Positions 26,001-34,636 are shown, counted from the stretch's first letter. The stretch is 41,597 nt of DNA from Verrucomicrobiaceae bacterium (GCA_947466075.1 CANIBP010000056.1:1-41597); one strand, 5' to 3'. Made by a program: numbers and translations. Notes: generated from the letters alone by a model not told the origin.

Positions 26001-27381
26001 CTTCGTTGTAGAGCTTGCCGCCCTGGAACACTCGACGCACGGCGTGGATGTCCATCGGGTAGGTGGCGAGAGCGACTGGATTCGGTGCGATGCGTTCGTT
26101 GCGGATGTGGTGCTCGGTCATCACGATGTCGCTGACCATGCGCCGCGCCTCGCGGACGTAGAGCTGATGGGGCCAATGGCCATTGTCAGGGAACTCGTCG
26201 CGCGGCAGACCGAAGCGCGATGCCTCCTCGCGCACCGTTTCAGGCACGCGCGGATCGGTGCGGAGAAAGTGAAAGAAGCCGCGAAGATAATCCTGGTGCG
26301 CCCTGGCGATTTTTTCCCGTTCGGCGGCGGAGCCTTCGGGCCAGCCATCCGCACTGCCGAGCATGTCGGTGGAGATGGGCCAGCGGTTGTTGAAGTCGAA
26401 CTTGTGGTTCGGCAGCGGGTCGTATTTGCAAAACGAACGCAGCGTGAGTTTCTCGCCCATGCCGGTGAGCGCGACGATGTAGCGACCGAGCAGTTCCCAA
26501 TGGGCGGGATCGTAGCCGGCGGGCGGATCCAGCGGGACGCGCAGCGCAGGATCATCCGTGAGGCAGAGCCGGTAGTTGTAGGACTGGATGTGTTTGTCCG
26601 CAGAGCCCAGCGGTGCCGGCGAGTCACCGGCGATCAATGGCAGCAAGCCACTGCCGGGATCGCCCGCCCTCACATAGGGATCAACGGGCGCGATGAAGCG
26701 ACCACTGGCCGGTCCGTGCAACGGCCCACGAACGCCGTTGCCCTTCTCGCCGTATTGATCATTTGCCTCGCGCCCCAGCGTGTAGCTCACGCCAGACGCG
26801 GCCATCAGATCGCCCTCATACGTTGCGTCCACAAACATCTGCGCCTTCACGGTGCTGCCGTTTTCGAGCGTGAGTTGTGTCAGCCGCGCGCCTTGTTTCA
26901 CCACGGACTTCAAACGCGCACCAAATCGCACCACGACGCCTGCCTCACGCGCCAGTTCGGTGAACACCTGCTCCGCAACCTTTGGCTCAAACGCGAGCGA
27001 CGGTGGCCGGATGAAATCCACACCCGACTTCGCACGCCCCGCCACCTCCGGCGCAGTGACATCGAAGACGGTCTTCGGATCCTGCCCATAATGTTTGCCG
27101 ATGCGCTCGAAAACCTCACGTGCAAGTCCACCGAAAAGTTTCGCGCGGTCGGCCGACCCGACATCGCTCCAGCTAAATCCGCCCGACATCATGCCGCCGA
27201 GATGGTTTCCAGGCTCCACGAGGATCACCCGCTTCCCCATCCGCGCCGCCTGCACCGCCGAGACCACTCCGCCGGAGGTGCCGCCGTAAATGCAGATGTC
27301 GGCCTCCACCGTCGCGGCATGTGCGGCGCCCAGCCATGAAGCCAGGAGCAGGACGATAAGAATCCGTGTGAGATGTTTCAC
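23062..27381 (-). CDS. Giant secreted fusion: FAD-dependent oxidoreductase - FAD-dependent oxidoreductase - SGNH/GDSL hydrolase (1439 aa)
   Basis: Three enzyme modules in one exported chain. The GTG start at 27,381 overlaps the upstream stop (GTGA) and gives the signal peptide HLTRILIVLLLASWLGAAHA. Module 1 (about 25-560) is a PF12831-like FAD oxidoreductase with ADICIYGGTSGGVVSAVQAA and HLGGMMSGG. Module 2 (about 580-1130) repeats the fold: YDLVVVGATPGGIACAVRAA and HLGGFVTSG. A helical linker (about 1130-1195) is nearly the same as the C-terminus of the upstream gene. Module 3 is an SGNH hydrolase with nucleophile Ser1212 in LGDSITRG, block III Gly-Asn in SGANGFD, and Asp1411/His1414 in DGVHPN. 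A plausible job is oxidation plus deacylation of one glycan. I know of no enzyme with this exact order. Confidence 0.85.
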   Translation of the reverse strand: MKHLTRILIVLLLASWLGAAHAATVEADICIYGGTSGGVVSAVQAARMGKRVILVEPGNHLGGMMSGGFSWSDVGSADRAKLFGGLAREVFERIGKHYGQDPKTVFDVTAPEVAGRAKSGVDFIRPPSLAFEPKVAEQVFTELAREAGVVVRFGARLKSVVKQGARLTQLTLENGSTVKAQMFVDATYEGDLMAASGVSYTLGREANDQYGEKGNGVRGPLHGPASGRFIAPVDPYVRAGDPGSGLLPLIAGDSPAPLGSADKHIQSYNYRLCLTDDPALRVPLDPPAGYDPAHWELLGRYIVALTGMGEKLTLRSFCKYDPLPNHKFDFNNRWPISTDMLGSADGWPEGSAAEREKIARAHQDYLRGFFHFLRTDPRVPETVREEASRFGLPRDEFPDNGHWPHQLYVREARRMVSDIVMTEHHIRNERIAPNPVALATYPMDIHAVRRVFQGGKLYNEGFGEGGGKPAPIGYGAIVPKSSECENLFVTFALSSSHAAFGSIRMEPVFMVTSQSAATAAVLAIDDGVPVQAVDYAKLKKRLLADGQIIEVPVGRSETSDAKPVTTPPPMLLKSAAKPADVNGKSYDLVVVGATPGGIACAVRAAREGLSVLLVNHTRHLGGFVTSGAGGWEAPYDGLRSPLFGEMITGAAAYYRDKYGEGSPQHLASMPSKTSRAHLDRPKIEPRIAELLFNQMVEQEKSLTVLLGHVVANVVRDGSVLKSVTLQPMHGQGTVTVSGKIFADAMYEGDLMAAAGVKTQIGRESRQQYNEPHAGVIYTRERTKEPGQRGFPQAADKGTLNIRYNPHSSGEIVEGPHSGEADSSVMAYNYRLILTRDPANRIMVSKPANYDPAIAKAPAGASFVPNLPNNKVAWNGGRLIGPQNEYPGADWPRREAISKQYLDSMLMVLWRIQNDPEAPAREREQFAGYGLAADEFPDNQHVPYEIYVREARRLVGRYVFKEQDNVIAEGIARTPVHSDSIAMTDWPLDSVACLPRTTPGGSADGIFFLGEETRPAQVPYRSILANEIENLLVPVAISASHVGWGSIRLEPVWMQLGESAGHAAALAVKRQTTPAKLDPDLLIRKLANSRVMITFFNDLDVASDDPRVPATQYFGTKGFFADYNARMNEPLTEAVRSVWLDGFKELQQGTLDAAKLAVAVHAAEAKESPSTGELRADALLRLWKHLNGQTPVIAKPTSSIEQKPLRILPLGDSITRGSYLTKNDGKSTGLPHPDGGGWRKPLQAKLRAAGIAFDFVGELSYAAFGHDGVIDPTFDSDHHGLAGFGNTGILKGGVVPTLPDVLASLGVKEIKVPGIVDVLKKHQPDIILLMSGANGFDAPARDQLIRTIGETSPAHLFVATILPQKAPRAGREKVDAYNASLPAIVAAQRAAGKRITLVDMHAAITTDDLLPDGVHPNQAGMDRIAATWFAALLAETAKDH
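23831..24056 (-). repeat. Duplicated segment, copy 1 (end of FAD module 2)
   Basis: About 225 bases closely match 27,397-27,622 (about 85-90% by eye). They encode GFFADYNARMN, TEAVRSVWLDGF, LQQGTLDAAKLA and KESPSTGELRAD in both genes. It marks recent duplication or gene conversion between the FAD modules of neighbouring genes. Confidence 0.8.
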
Positions 27382-30300
27382 GATTGGCGGGTGAGTTGTT
27401 TCCAAAGTCGCAGCAGAGTGTCGGCGCGGAGTTCGCCGGTGCTCGGTGATTCCTTCGACTCCGCTGCGTGAACGGCACTCGCCAGCTTTGCTGCGTCGAG
27501 GGTTCCCTGCTGGAGTTGTTTGAAGCCATCGAGCCACACGCTGCGCACGGCCTCGGTGAGCGGCGCGTTCATGCGGGCGTTGTAATCGGCGAAGAAACCC
27601 TTGGTGCCGAAGTATTGCGCAGCGGAAATCCACGCCTCTTTTCCGGCGACATCCATGTCGTTGAAGAAGCTGACCATGAATCGCCGCGTCGCGAGTTCGC
27701 GAACGAGATGGTCGGGGTTGAGTTGCGCGGGCGTGGTCTTGCTTTTCAGCGCAAGCCCCGCGGCGACTCCTGCGGCCTCACCGACTTCCATGAAGACCGG
27801 CTCCAGCCGCACCGAGCCCCACGCGACGTGCGTGGCGCTCAGGCACACGGGCACGAGGAGATTGTCCACGCCTTGCGGCAGCAGCGAACGATACGGGATC
27901 TGCGCGGGGCGTGACTCTTCGGTGAGAATGAGTTTGCCGTCGTAGTGGAAGCCGGGACGCGTGTCGGTGGTGCAGGAATGCGAATCCATATACCAATCCG
28001 TGATGGCGATGCTGTCGGCATGAACGGGTGTGCGAGCGTAGCCTTTGGCGAGCGAGCCATCGTGCTCGGTAAAGACGTGACGACCGACGATGCGGCGTGT
28101 CTCGCGGACATACATCTCATAAGGAATGTGGTCGTGGTCGGCGAATTCATCCATCGGCAGACCCCACTGCCGATGCTTCTCGCGGGTGGCCTCGGGCACG
28201 GACTCATCGTTTTGCAGGAACCACATGAGACCAAGGCCGAAGTCGAGATGGCGCTTGATGATCTTCTCGCGCGCGGCCCAATCTCCCTCGGGATAGCCGT
28301 GGTTTTCGCCTGGCAGCACCGGGCTGTTGACGTGCGACTTGTGATTCGGGCCGTTGCTGGAGGCGATGTATTTGCGTTCGTAGTTCACATACTCGTCGCG
28401 GTTGTAATTCGCGGGCTTGGGGAAGGGCAGACGGTTCGCAGGATCGCTCGTGACGCTGAAGCGGTAGTTGTAGGCCTGCACGGCTCCGTCGGCTGAGAAG
28501 GTGCTCGTGGGATCGATCGTGCCCTGCTTCGAACTGTAAGGCCGAATGTTTAGCCGCCCTTCCGCGGCATCGCGCGGAGCCGGCCCCGGAGCGATGTTGG
28601 TGAAAATCTTGCCCGCGTGCGGCTCCTGATACTCGTCGCGCGCCTCGCGTCCGACACGGTGAGGCACCTTCGCGAGCGCGAGCAGATCGCCCTCGTAACT
28701 TCCATCGGCGAACATCGCGCCTTTCACCCGAATCGTCTTCGCGCCGCCAAACTCGCGCAAGGTCACGCTCCGCAGCATCGCGCCATCGCGCTCCACGGCG
28801 CTCGGGTAATGCGAGAGCAGCAGCGTGATGCGCTTTTCACCCGCGACGAGCCGGTTGAGTTCGCGCTCGGCCACATGTGGCTCGGCCCAGCCCATTGGAT
28901 AGTGACTTTGCGTGAATCGCATCGTTTTGAAGGTCTCCGAGTCTTCGCCGAAAGTGTCGCGATAGTCCCTTTCGATGTTGCCCAGAAGCTCCGAAAACAG
29001 CGGCGCGCGATGACCGCCATACAAGGCATCCCACTGACCAAGTCCGTTCACCATCATGCCGCCGATGTGCTGATTGTGCTGCACGAGCAGAACGCTGCAG
29101 CCTTCCCGAGCGGCACGCACTGCACACGCAATCCCGCCGGAGGTCGCTCCGAAAACGACAAGGTCGTAAGACTTGCCATCCACGTCCGCTGGCGTTGCGC
29201 TCGCGGCCATCCGCACGGGTTCGAGGTCGGGCTTGGCTGTTTTCTTCGGCGAGTCCTTCGTCGGTATCGCGAGGATGGCCCGTTTGCCGCCGCCGATCTT
29301 CGCATCGTATTGTCCGGCGAAGCTGCCTTTCGGATCGGCACCATGCGACGACCACATCACGACCATGCCTTCCTTCGTGAAACACACGGACGGGTAAATG
29401 TTCTGCCGGTCTTTGTTGGCCACGCCCTCGTCGTCCACGATGACCGGCGAGCCCCACGTCTTGCCGCCATCGCCCGACACTGCATAGCATAGCGGCGTGC
29501 GCGGGAAGAACGCGCCGGCTTTGATCAGTGTGGCGTGATTGTAGAAGACGATCAGCCGGCCATCGGGCAGCGTCTTCAACGTCAGCGACGAACACGCGGA
29601 TTTGAGCGGCGTCGCCTCGGGCTTCGACCAGGTGTCGCCGCCATCATCGGACCACGATGAAAAATGATGCCCGCTTCCCGTGCGCGCCAGCATCAGCACA
29701 CGATCGCCAACCCCGGCGACACACGGCTCCGCCATGCCGCGTGCGTCATCGAGCTTCGCAGGCACGCGCGAGCGCTTCCACGTCCCGCCGCCGTCATCGC
29801 TGAAAAAGCAAAGGCCGATGTTCTTGTCGCCTTCATAGGTGCCTGCGCCTTTCGGCATGTGCGCCACCGGCACCAGCAATCGTCCGCTGCCGAGTTGGAT
29901 CAGCCGGTCGTTCATCACATACCATACACCTTCGGGCTCACCGACGAGCCGCGCCGCGGTCCACGTCGCGCCATCGTCACTGGAGAACGAAATTGCGGGC
30001 AGTCCACCACCATGCAGTTCCTTCACATGCCGGTGCATCAGCGCCGCGAGCCGTCCATCCTTCAAGCGCAGGAAACTCACGCCGCCGTCGCTGATCATCC
30101 CCGGGAGAGGCCATTCCATTTTCATCCGGCCCTGCTCCTTCCAAGTCCGGCCGCCATCCGTGCTGCGATAGAGCATCGCCACGGGGAACTTCGCGGCGAT
30201 CTGCTTAAAGTTTGTCGGCGGCCGCCCCCACGGAGCGGCCATGAGGATGTCGCCATTCTCCAGCACCAACATCCCCGGCCCGATGAAGCTGCGCTCCGGC

Positions 30301-30428
30301 GTGTGATGGATGAAGATTTCCGGCTTCGCAATGAAGTCGGCTCTTTGCAAAGGCGGAGTTGCTGCCGCGCCGGAGAAGGATTCGAAGAGGAGGCTAAGGG
30401 CAACGAGGAGCCTGAGAAATGATCTCAT
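27378..30428 (-). CDS. Secreted fusion: BNR/Asp-box sialidase-like propeller - FAD-dependent oxidoreductase (1016 aa)
   Basis: An exported two-module protein. ATG at 30,428 gives the signal peptide MRSFLRLLVALSLLFESFSG; a TTG five codons upstream is the alternative. Residues about 30-410 form a sialidase-like propeller with five Asp boxes (STDGGRTW, SSDDGATW, SDDGGGTW, SDDGGDTW, SGDGGKTW). From about 415 the linker PADVDGKSYDLVVFGATSGG opens a PF12831-like FAD oxidoreductase with HIGGMMVNG. The linker PADV.GKSYDLVV also opens FAD module 2 of the next gene. It follows the DUF1552 gene at 19 bases and is coupled by GTGA to the giant fusion. A sugar-binding or sialidase-like part joined to a redox enzyme is unusual. 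Neither activity can be proved from sequence. Confidence 0.85.
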   Translation of the reverse strand: MRSFLRLLVALSLLFESFSGAAATPPLQRADFIAKPEIFIHHTPERSFIGPGMLVLENGDILMAAPWGRPPTNFKQIAAKFPVAMLYRSTDGGRTWKEQGRMKMEWPLPGMISDGGVSFLRLKDGRLAALMHRHVKELHGGGLPAISFSSDDGATWTAARLVGEPEGVWYVMNDRLIQLGSGRLLVPVAHMPKGAGTYEGDKNIGLCFFSDDGGGTWKRSRVPAKLDDARGMAEPCVAGVGDRVLMLARTGSGHHFSSWSDDGGDTWSKPEATPLKSACSSLTLKTLPDGRLIVFYNHATLIKAGAFFPRTPLCYAVSGDGGKTWGSPVIVDDEGVANKDRQNIYPSVCFTKEGMVVMWSSHGADPKGSFAGQYDAKIGGGKRAILAIPTKDSPKKTAKPDLEPVRMAASATPADVDGKSYDLVVFGATSGGIACAVRAAREGCSVLLVQHNQHIGGMMVNGLGQWDALYGGHRAPLFSELLGNIERDYRDTFGEDSETFKTMRFTQSHYPMGWAEPHVAERELNRLVAGEKRITLLLSHYPSAVERDGAMLRSVTLREFGGAKTIRVKGAMFADGSYEGDLLALAKVPHRVGREARDEYQEPHAGKIFTNIAPGPAPRDAAEGRLNIRPYSSKQGTIDPTSTFSADGAVQAYNYRFSVTSDPANRLPFPKPANYNRDEYVNYERKYIASSNGPNHKSHVNSPVLPGENHGYPEGDWAAREKIIKRHLDFGLGLMWFLQNDESVPEATREKHRQWGLPMDEFADHDHIPYEMYVRETRRIVGRHVFTEHDGSLAKGYARTPVHADSIAITDWYMDSHSCTTDTRPGFHYDGKLILTEESRPAQIPYRSLLPQGVDNLLVPVCLSATHVAWGSVRLEPVFMEVGEAAGVAAGLALKSKTTPAQLNPDHLVRELATRRFMVSFFNDMDVAGKEAWISAAQYFGTKGFFADYNARMNAPLTEAVRSVWLDGFKQLQQGTLDAAKLASAVHAAESKESPSTGELRADTLLRLWKQLTRQS
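27397..27622 (-). repeat. Duplicated segment, copy 2 (end of BNR-FAD fusion)
   Basis: Partner of 23,831-24,056; see that entry. In this copy the segment ends the protein, whereas in the other it is followed by the SGNH hydrolase module. Confidence 0.8.
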
Positions 30429-30447
30429 GGCAGCGTTCGGCAATGGG

Positions 30448-31785
30448 CTATCCCGCCATCTCCAGCCCCTTCAGGGTGCTTGTGGATGATGCGAACTTGT
30501 CCGTCTCGATGCCAAGGCGTTGCAGCATGGAGACATAAAGATTGCACAGGTTTCCCTGGTCGTTGCTTTTCGCTGCGGGGGGGCTCTTCACTCCGGCGGG
30601 TGCGGTGATGGTCTCGATGTGTTGTTTGTTGAATGCGAGATGCTGGCCATGCTTAAAGCCGCCACCGGCGAGGATAATCGGCAGGTTTTTGTTATCGTGG
30701 CTGTTGGCGTTGCCGAGGCTGCTGCCGTAGAGCACCTGCGTTTGATCGAGCAAGGTCCACTTTCCTTCCTGAGTTGCTTTGAGCTTGGTGAGGAAGGCGG
30801 CGAGCTGGCGGAACTCGGCGAGTTCGAGGTTCTTGAGTTGCGTCAGAGCTTCGGGGCGATTGGTGTGATGCGAGAGGTTGTGGCTCTCATAGGTCACGCC
30901 TGGTGTGTTCCCGCTGAAGCCGTCGAGCCGGATCATCAGCGTGATGAGTCGCGTGCTGTCGGTGGAGAGAGCGAGATGTGCGAGGTCATACATGGAGGTG
31001 AGCTGCTCCATCAAGTATTCGCCGTCCTTGGGCGCGGGCACAGAGACCTTGGGCTTTGGTTTGCGCTCCCATTCCTCGGCAATGAGTAAGCGGCGCTCCA
31101 CTTCGCGCACAGCAGTGAAGTATTGATCCATGCGATCACGGTCAGCGCCGCCGAGTTGCTTCTGCAAAGCGGCGGATCGCTCGGCCATCGAGTCCAGGAT
31201 GCTGCGCCCAGTGCGCAGATCTTCAATTTGCTTCTCAACCGATGTGGCATCCCCCTCTACGAAGAGTGTGCGGAAGACTTGTGACGGGCTGCGTTCGGCG
31301 GGCAGCATCACGCCGTTCGGTGTGACGGAGAGGGATTGATTACCGCTCTTGGCCACGCCCAACGGCAGCGCGGCAACACGCGTCTCGTGTCCGATCCGCT
31401 CGGCTGCGAATTGATCCAGCGACACGCTGTTGCGAAACGATGCGGTGCCTGGATGCGGCGCGGCAGTGAGGAAGGTGAACTCGGCCGAGTGTCCACCAGC
31501 GACCTCCAGATGCGACGTGCCGGAGACGAGCGTGAACTGCTCGCGGAAGTCCTTCAGCGTTTCGAGATAGGTCGTCATCTCGTAATCGCGACCAATCTGC
31601 GCGGGATAGAGATGGCGGTCGAGGATGCCGAGGTTGGTGCAGATGGCGAAGAGTCTGCGCGGAGTCGCGAGCTTCTGCCTGCCAAACACGGGCTGCATCG
31701 CATCGAGCATGGGAAGAGCGAGAAAGGCTCCGGCACTGCGGAGGATGCTACGCCGAGAAAGTGGAGTGCGGGCAATGTGTGTCAT
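30448..31785 (-). CDS. DUF1552 domain-containing Tat-exported protein (445 aa)
   Basis: Second DUF1552 protein of the window. The twin-arginine signal is SRRSILRSAGAFLALPMLDAM. Family segments include LVSGTSHLEVAGGHSAEFTFL, ESHNLSHHTNRP and YGSSLGNANSHDNKNLPIILAGGG. It begins two bases after the stop of the DUF1592-type cytochrome upstream, repeating the cytochrome-then-DUF1552 order of block I. The function is unknown; the pair probably works together outside the cytoplasm. The C-terminal half of DUF1552 in this copy diverges clearly from that of 6,166-7,524, so it is not a recent duplicate. Confidence 0.88.
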   Translation of the reverse strand: MTHIARTPLSRRSILRSAGAFLALPMLDAMQPVFGRQKLATPRRLFAICTNLGILDRHLYPAQIGRDYEMTTYLETLKDFREQFTLVSGTSHLEVAGGHSAEFTFLTAAPHPGTASFRNSVSLDQFAAERIGHETRVAALPLGVAKSGNQSLSVTPNGVMLPAERSPSQVFRTLFVEGDATSVEKQIEDLRTGRSILDSMAERSAALQKQLGGADRDRMDQYFTAVREVERRLLIAEEWERKPKPKVSVPAPKDGEYLMEQLTSMYDLAHLALSTDSTRLITLMIRLDGFSGNTPGVTYESHNLSHHTNRPEALTQLKNLELAEFRQLAAFLTKLKATQEGKWTLLDQTQVLYGSSLGNANSHDNKNLPIILAGGGFKHGQHLAFNKQHIETITAPAGVKSPPAAKSNDQGNLCNLYVSMLQRLGIETDKFASSTSTLKGLEMAG

Positions 31786-31787
31786 GA

Positions 31788-34493
31788 TTACTTGATTTGG
31801 AAAAGTTCACTCGCGACCACCTCTTGAATGATGGAGCGCAGCCCGTGATGGGAAGATTTGCTGCGTGCGATGATGGCTTCAATCGCCTCCCGATCTGCGA
31901 AGCGAATGCCTGCGCCAGTGGAATAGATCAAAAGCTGACGCACGAGGTTGCGGGCCAGTGCATCTTCGTCGGCAAGCAGCAGCGTGCGCAGTTCGCTGAT
32001 GTCAGCAAACTTCCTCCCATCGGCGAGTTCACCGGAAGCGTCCACTTCACCACCGGTCCGCATCTTCACGCGCGGGCGGTGGGCGGCACTGTTGATGACT
32101 TCGATGGTCGGCTCATCGACCATCACTTTGCCCTGACGCACCTTCTTCGGTTGCCCACTGAGTCGGTAGTGATCACGCCAGCCGCCGATGACATCGAAGC
32201 TCTCTAGCGCGAGTCCAGGCGGGTCCATCTTCGCGTGACACGAAGCGCAAGAAGCATCGGCGCGGTGTTTCTCGATGATCTGGCGGATCGTTACAGCTCC
32301 AGTAGAATCAGGTTCAATGGCGGGGATGTTGGGCGGGGGCGGCTGGCGCGGGATGCCCAGCAACCGCTCGGCAATCCAGACCCCACGCAGCGTCGGTGAC
32401 GTCACGGTGCCATTGGCGGTGACCTTCAACACGGCTGCCTGTGTCAGAAAACCTCCGCGTGGATTCCCTGGCGGAACTTTGATCTCGCGAAGGTTTGCGC
32501 CGATCACATTATGAATGCCATACAGCTCGGCGAGTCGTTGATTGATAACGACAGTGTCAGAGGCGATTAGTTCACGCACACCTAGATTTCCCGTTAGCAT
32601 GCGCTGGAACGTAGCCCGCGTCTCCGCAAGCATGGAGTCATGGAGCCACGGATCATACTCGGGGTAAAGGTTCGGGTCAGGCGTGGTGAAGTCGATCTTT
32701 TTCAACTCCAGCCATTCATCGAGGAAGTGCTCCACGAACCGCTCGGAGCGTGCATCTGCCATCATGCGCTCGACTTGTGAGCGGAGTGTTTTCGGCTGTG
32801 AAAGCTCCCCATTGCCGGCCAACTCCAGCAACTCCGCATCCGGCACCGAGTTCCAGAGGAAGAACGACAGGCGCGAAGCGAGCGCGTAGTCACCGAGTCG
32901 CACAGGCTCTTTCGCTGATGGCTTTGGCGCGCCGGACTCCAACCCGATGATGAGGAAGTCCGGAGCGCAGAGGATCGCCTTGCAGCCAGCGAGCATCGCC
33001 TGTTCCCAGCTCACGCCGCGTTTGATCTGTTCATCAACGATGGCGATGACTGACGTGAGTTCGGCTTCATGGACTGGATGACGAAATGCGCGAGTGGCGA
33101 AGTCGCACAATAGCTTGCGATGATCCGCGCGCTCCTTTACTGGCTCGCCGAACATGCGCCACTTGCTCTCCGGCGGCCACTGATCAATGAGAGGCCCCTC
33201 CACTTCGAACCAGTCGTATGCGATGCCTGGCCCCTCGTAATCAAGCACACCGCGTCCTTCGACCGACCCCGTGACCACGGAACCTGCGGGCAGCGTCATC
33301 GCATGAAACGAAATGCGTTCGCCAGGATTGAGCCAGATTTTGATCTCATGCTTCGTCGGCTTCATCGAAGGCGCATCGAAGTAACCAATGGGCTGCCCCT
33401 TCAGGGATGCGCGCACCACGTGCGTGGCTTCACTCTCGCCATAAAACTCGACGTTCTCCATCCAACTGCGCGCAAGCTGATCTTGCGGCAGTGGTGTAGC
33501 CTGCCAGCGTCCGCGCTCGTCCTTGAAGTAAGGCTTCCCGAGCGAGCGATAGACTTTGACCATGCCGCGCTTGGCTGGCTCCACTTTATCACGATTCCAA
33601 TGGAGACTCCAGATCGAGAAGCGCACACGATACCAGCCGCTAATTGGTGGATTAAACCGGTCAATCTGAATGCCCTCGGGCTGATGAGCACCGATGACGC
33701 TTGTGAGTACGACAAACGATTCTCCACTACCCTTGAAGGTGGCGGCTCGAAACGAGTTGCCGTAATCCGTCTCGGGATTGCCAGCGACATACATGTCGAG
33801 ACCTGGAGCAATGCCACGTCCATTGATTGGCACACCGCATTTCTGAACCACTGCACCCAGAGCCGTGTTCTGCATGGTAGCAGACTCACGCCAGACTTTC
33901 CAGGGCGGAGGCACCGCCACCTTTGCATTCGCCTGATTCACCGCGATGTCCGCTGTTTGCAGATACTTCGCCAACTGAATGTGCGAAATGTCCAGGCCTT
34001 CGCCGACCTTGTCGAAGCCAAACTGTTGTCCATCCTCCGGCAGCATCTCCTTCACACGCAGGAGCGGCAGAGCGAGCAGATCCCGCAGGGAGCTTTCATA
34101 CTCCGTGCGGTTCATGCGACGCACCGAACTGCGGCCAGAATCATCCGATGCCACCAGTCGTTCAGCGTTGATCAAACTCACGTGAAGTTCTTTGAGGAAC
34201 TCGGAGCGCGTCGCTGGCGATGGTTGATCCGCCTTCTTAGGCGGCATCTCACCCGACTGCACACGATCAAAGAGATGCACGAGCTGGTTGAACTGGTCGC
34301 GGTCGGGTTTCGCGAGCGATAGCTGATCCACCCGCAGACCGCCCTTTTGCACATCCGCGTCGTGACACTCCGCGCAGTTGTGATCGAGGAACCTGCGGAC
34401 AGTAGATGTGAAATCAGCGGCAAGGAGTGGCGCGGTGCTGACGACCAGGCCAACAGCGATGCAGAGTCTCATCGGGATGAAATGTGGGTTCAT
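31788..34493 (-). CDS. Planctomycete-type cytochrome c with DUF1587/DUF1592/DUF1588/DUF1585 (901 aa)
   Basis: Exported c-type cytochrome, homologous to 7,544-10,111. The signal peptide lies within residues 1-26 (RLCIAVGLVVSTAPLLA). The PSCyt1-like domain has CAECH at 40-44 and MPPK at 83. The DUF1587-like region contains RRMNRTEYESSLRDLL. DUF1592 shows LASRLSFFLWNSVPDAEL; DUF1588 has CASCH at 749-753 followed by KMDPPGLALESFD; DUF1585 ends the protein. The frame stays open for 49 more codons upstream to 34,640, but that stretch reads through a relic of another gene in the wrong frame and would bury the signal peptide, so ATG 34,493 (or 34,472) is preferred. It is paired with the DUF1552 gene two bases downstream. 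Confidence 0.88.
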   Translation of the reverse strand: MNPHFIPMRLCIAVGLVVSTAPLLAADFTSTVRRFLDHNCAECHDADVQKGGLRVDQLSLAKPDRDQFNQLVHLFDRVQSGEMPPKKADQPSPATRSEFLKELHVSLINAERLVASDDSGRSSVRRMNRTEYESSLRDLLALPLLRVKEMLPEDGQQFGFDKVGEGLDISHIQLAKYLQTADIAVNQANAKVAVPPPWKVWRESATMQNTALGAVVQKCGVPINGRGIAPGLDMYVAGNPETDYGNSFRAATFKGSGESFVVLTSVIGAHQPEGIQIDRFNPPISGWYRVRFSIWSLHWNRDKVEPAKRGMVKVYRSLGKPYFKDERGRWQATPLPQDQLARSWMENVEFYGESEATHVVRASLKGQPIGYFDAPSMKPTKHEIKIWLNPGERISFHAMTLPAGSVVTGSVEGRGVLDYEGPGIAYDWFEVEGPLIDQWPPESKWRMFGEPVKERADHRKLLCDFATRAFRHPVHEAELTSVIAIVDEQIKRGVSWEQAMLAGCKAILCAPDFLIIGLESGAPKPSAKEPVRLGDYALASRLSFFLWNSVPDAELLELAGNGELSQPKTLRSQVERMMADARSERFVEHFLDEWLELKKIDFTTPDPNLYPEYDPWLHDSMLAETRATFQRMLTGNLGVRELIASDTVVINQRLAELYGIHNVIGANLREIKVPPGNPRGGFLTQAAVLKVTANGTVTSPTLRGVWIAERLLGIPRQPPPPNIPAIEPDSTGAVTIRQIIEKHRADASCASCHAKMDPPGLALESFDVIGGWRDHYRLSGQPKKVRQGKVMVDEPTIEVINSAAHRPRVKMRTGGEVDASGELADGRKFADISELRTLLLADEDALARNLVRQLLIYSTGAGIRFADREAIEAIIARSKSSHHGLRSIIQEVVASELFQIK

Positions 34494-34546
34494 ACTTTGA
34501 AGGAACGGGGATCGTGAGAGTGTCTGGCAGAGATTTGTGAAGGGTT

Positions 34547-34636
34547 TTAATACTCGATATTCTTCACCGCCGCATCGCCCAGTCGCTCGCGCAACTGCGC
34601 GAGATACAGGCTGGCGAAGAAGAACGAGTGCGTCAT
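34547..34636 (-). pseudogene. 3'-end relic of a beta-helix (pectate-lyase-like) gene
   Basis: Read on the minus strand, these 90 bases encode SLYLAQLRERLGDAAVKNIEY and a TAA stop, matching the C-terminus of the beta-helix protein at 14,436-15,983 (SLYLTQLRERLGEAAVRNIGY), with a THS..FF segment before it. The rest of the gene is absent: the intact BNR gene ends six bases upstream. It is therefore the tail of a deleted or replaced gene. Confidence 0.85.

Noticed and set aside
23182..27339. 1385-codon open frame on the plus strand opposite the FAD-FAD-SGNH gene
   Set aside because: It is His/Arg/Ala-rich with no recognisable domain or signal, while the minus strand has clear Rossmann and SGNH motifs. 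Long antisense frames are expected from the codon use of this GC-rich DNA.
27381..27633. Longer start for the giant FAD fusion at 27,633
   Set aside because: It would overlap the upstream gene by 250 bases in the wrong frame and bury the signal peptide.
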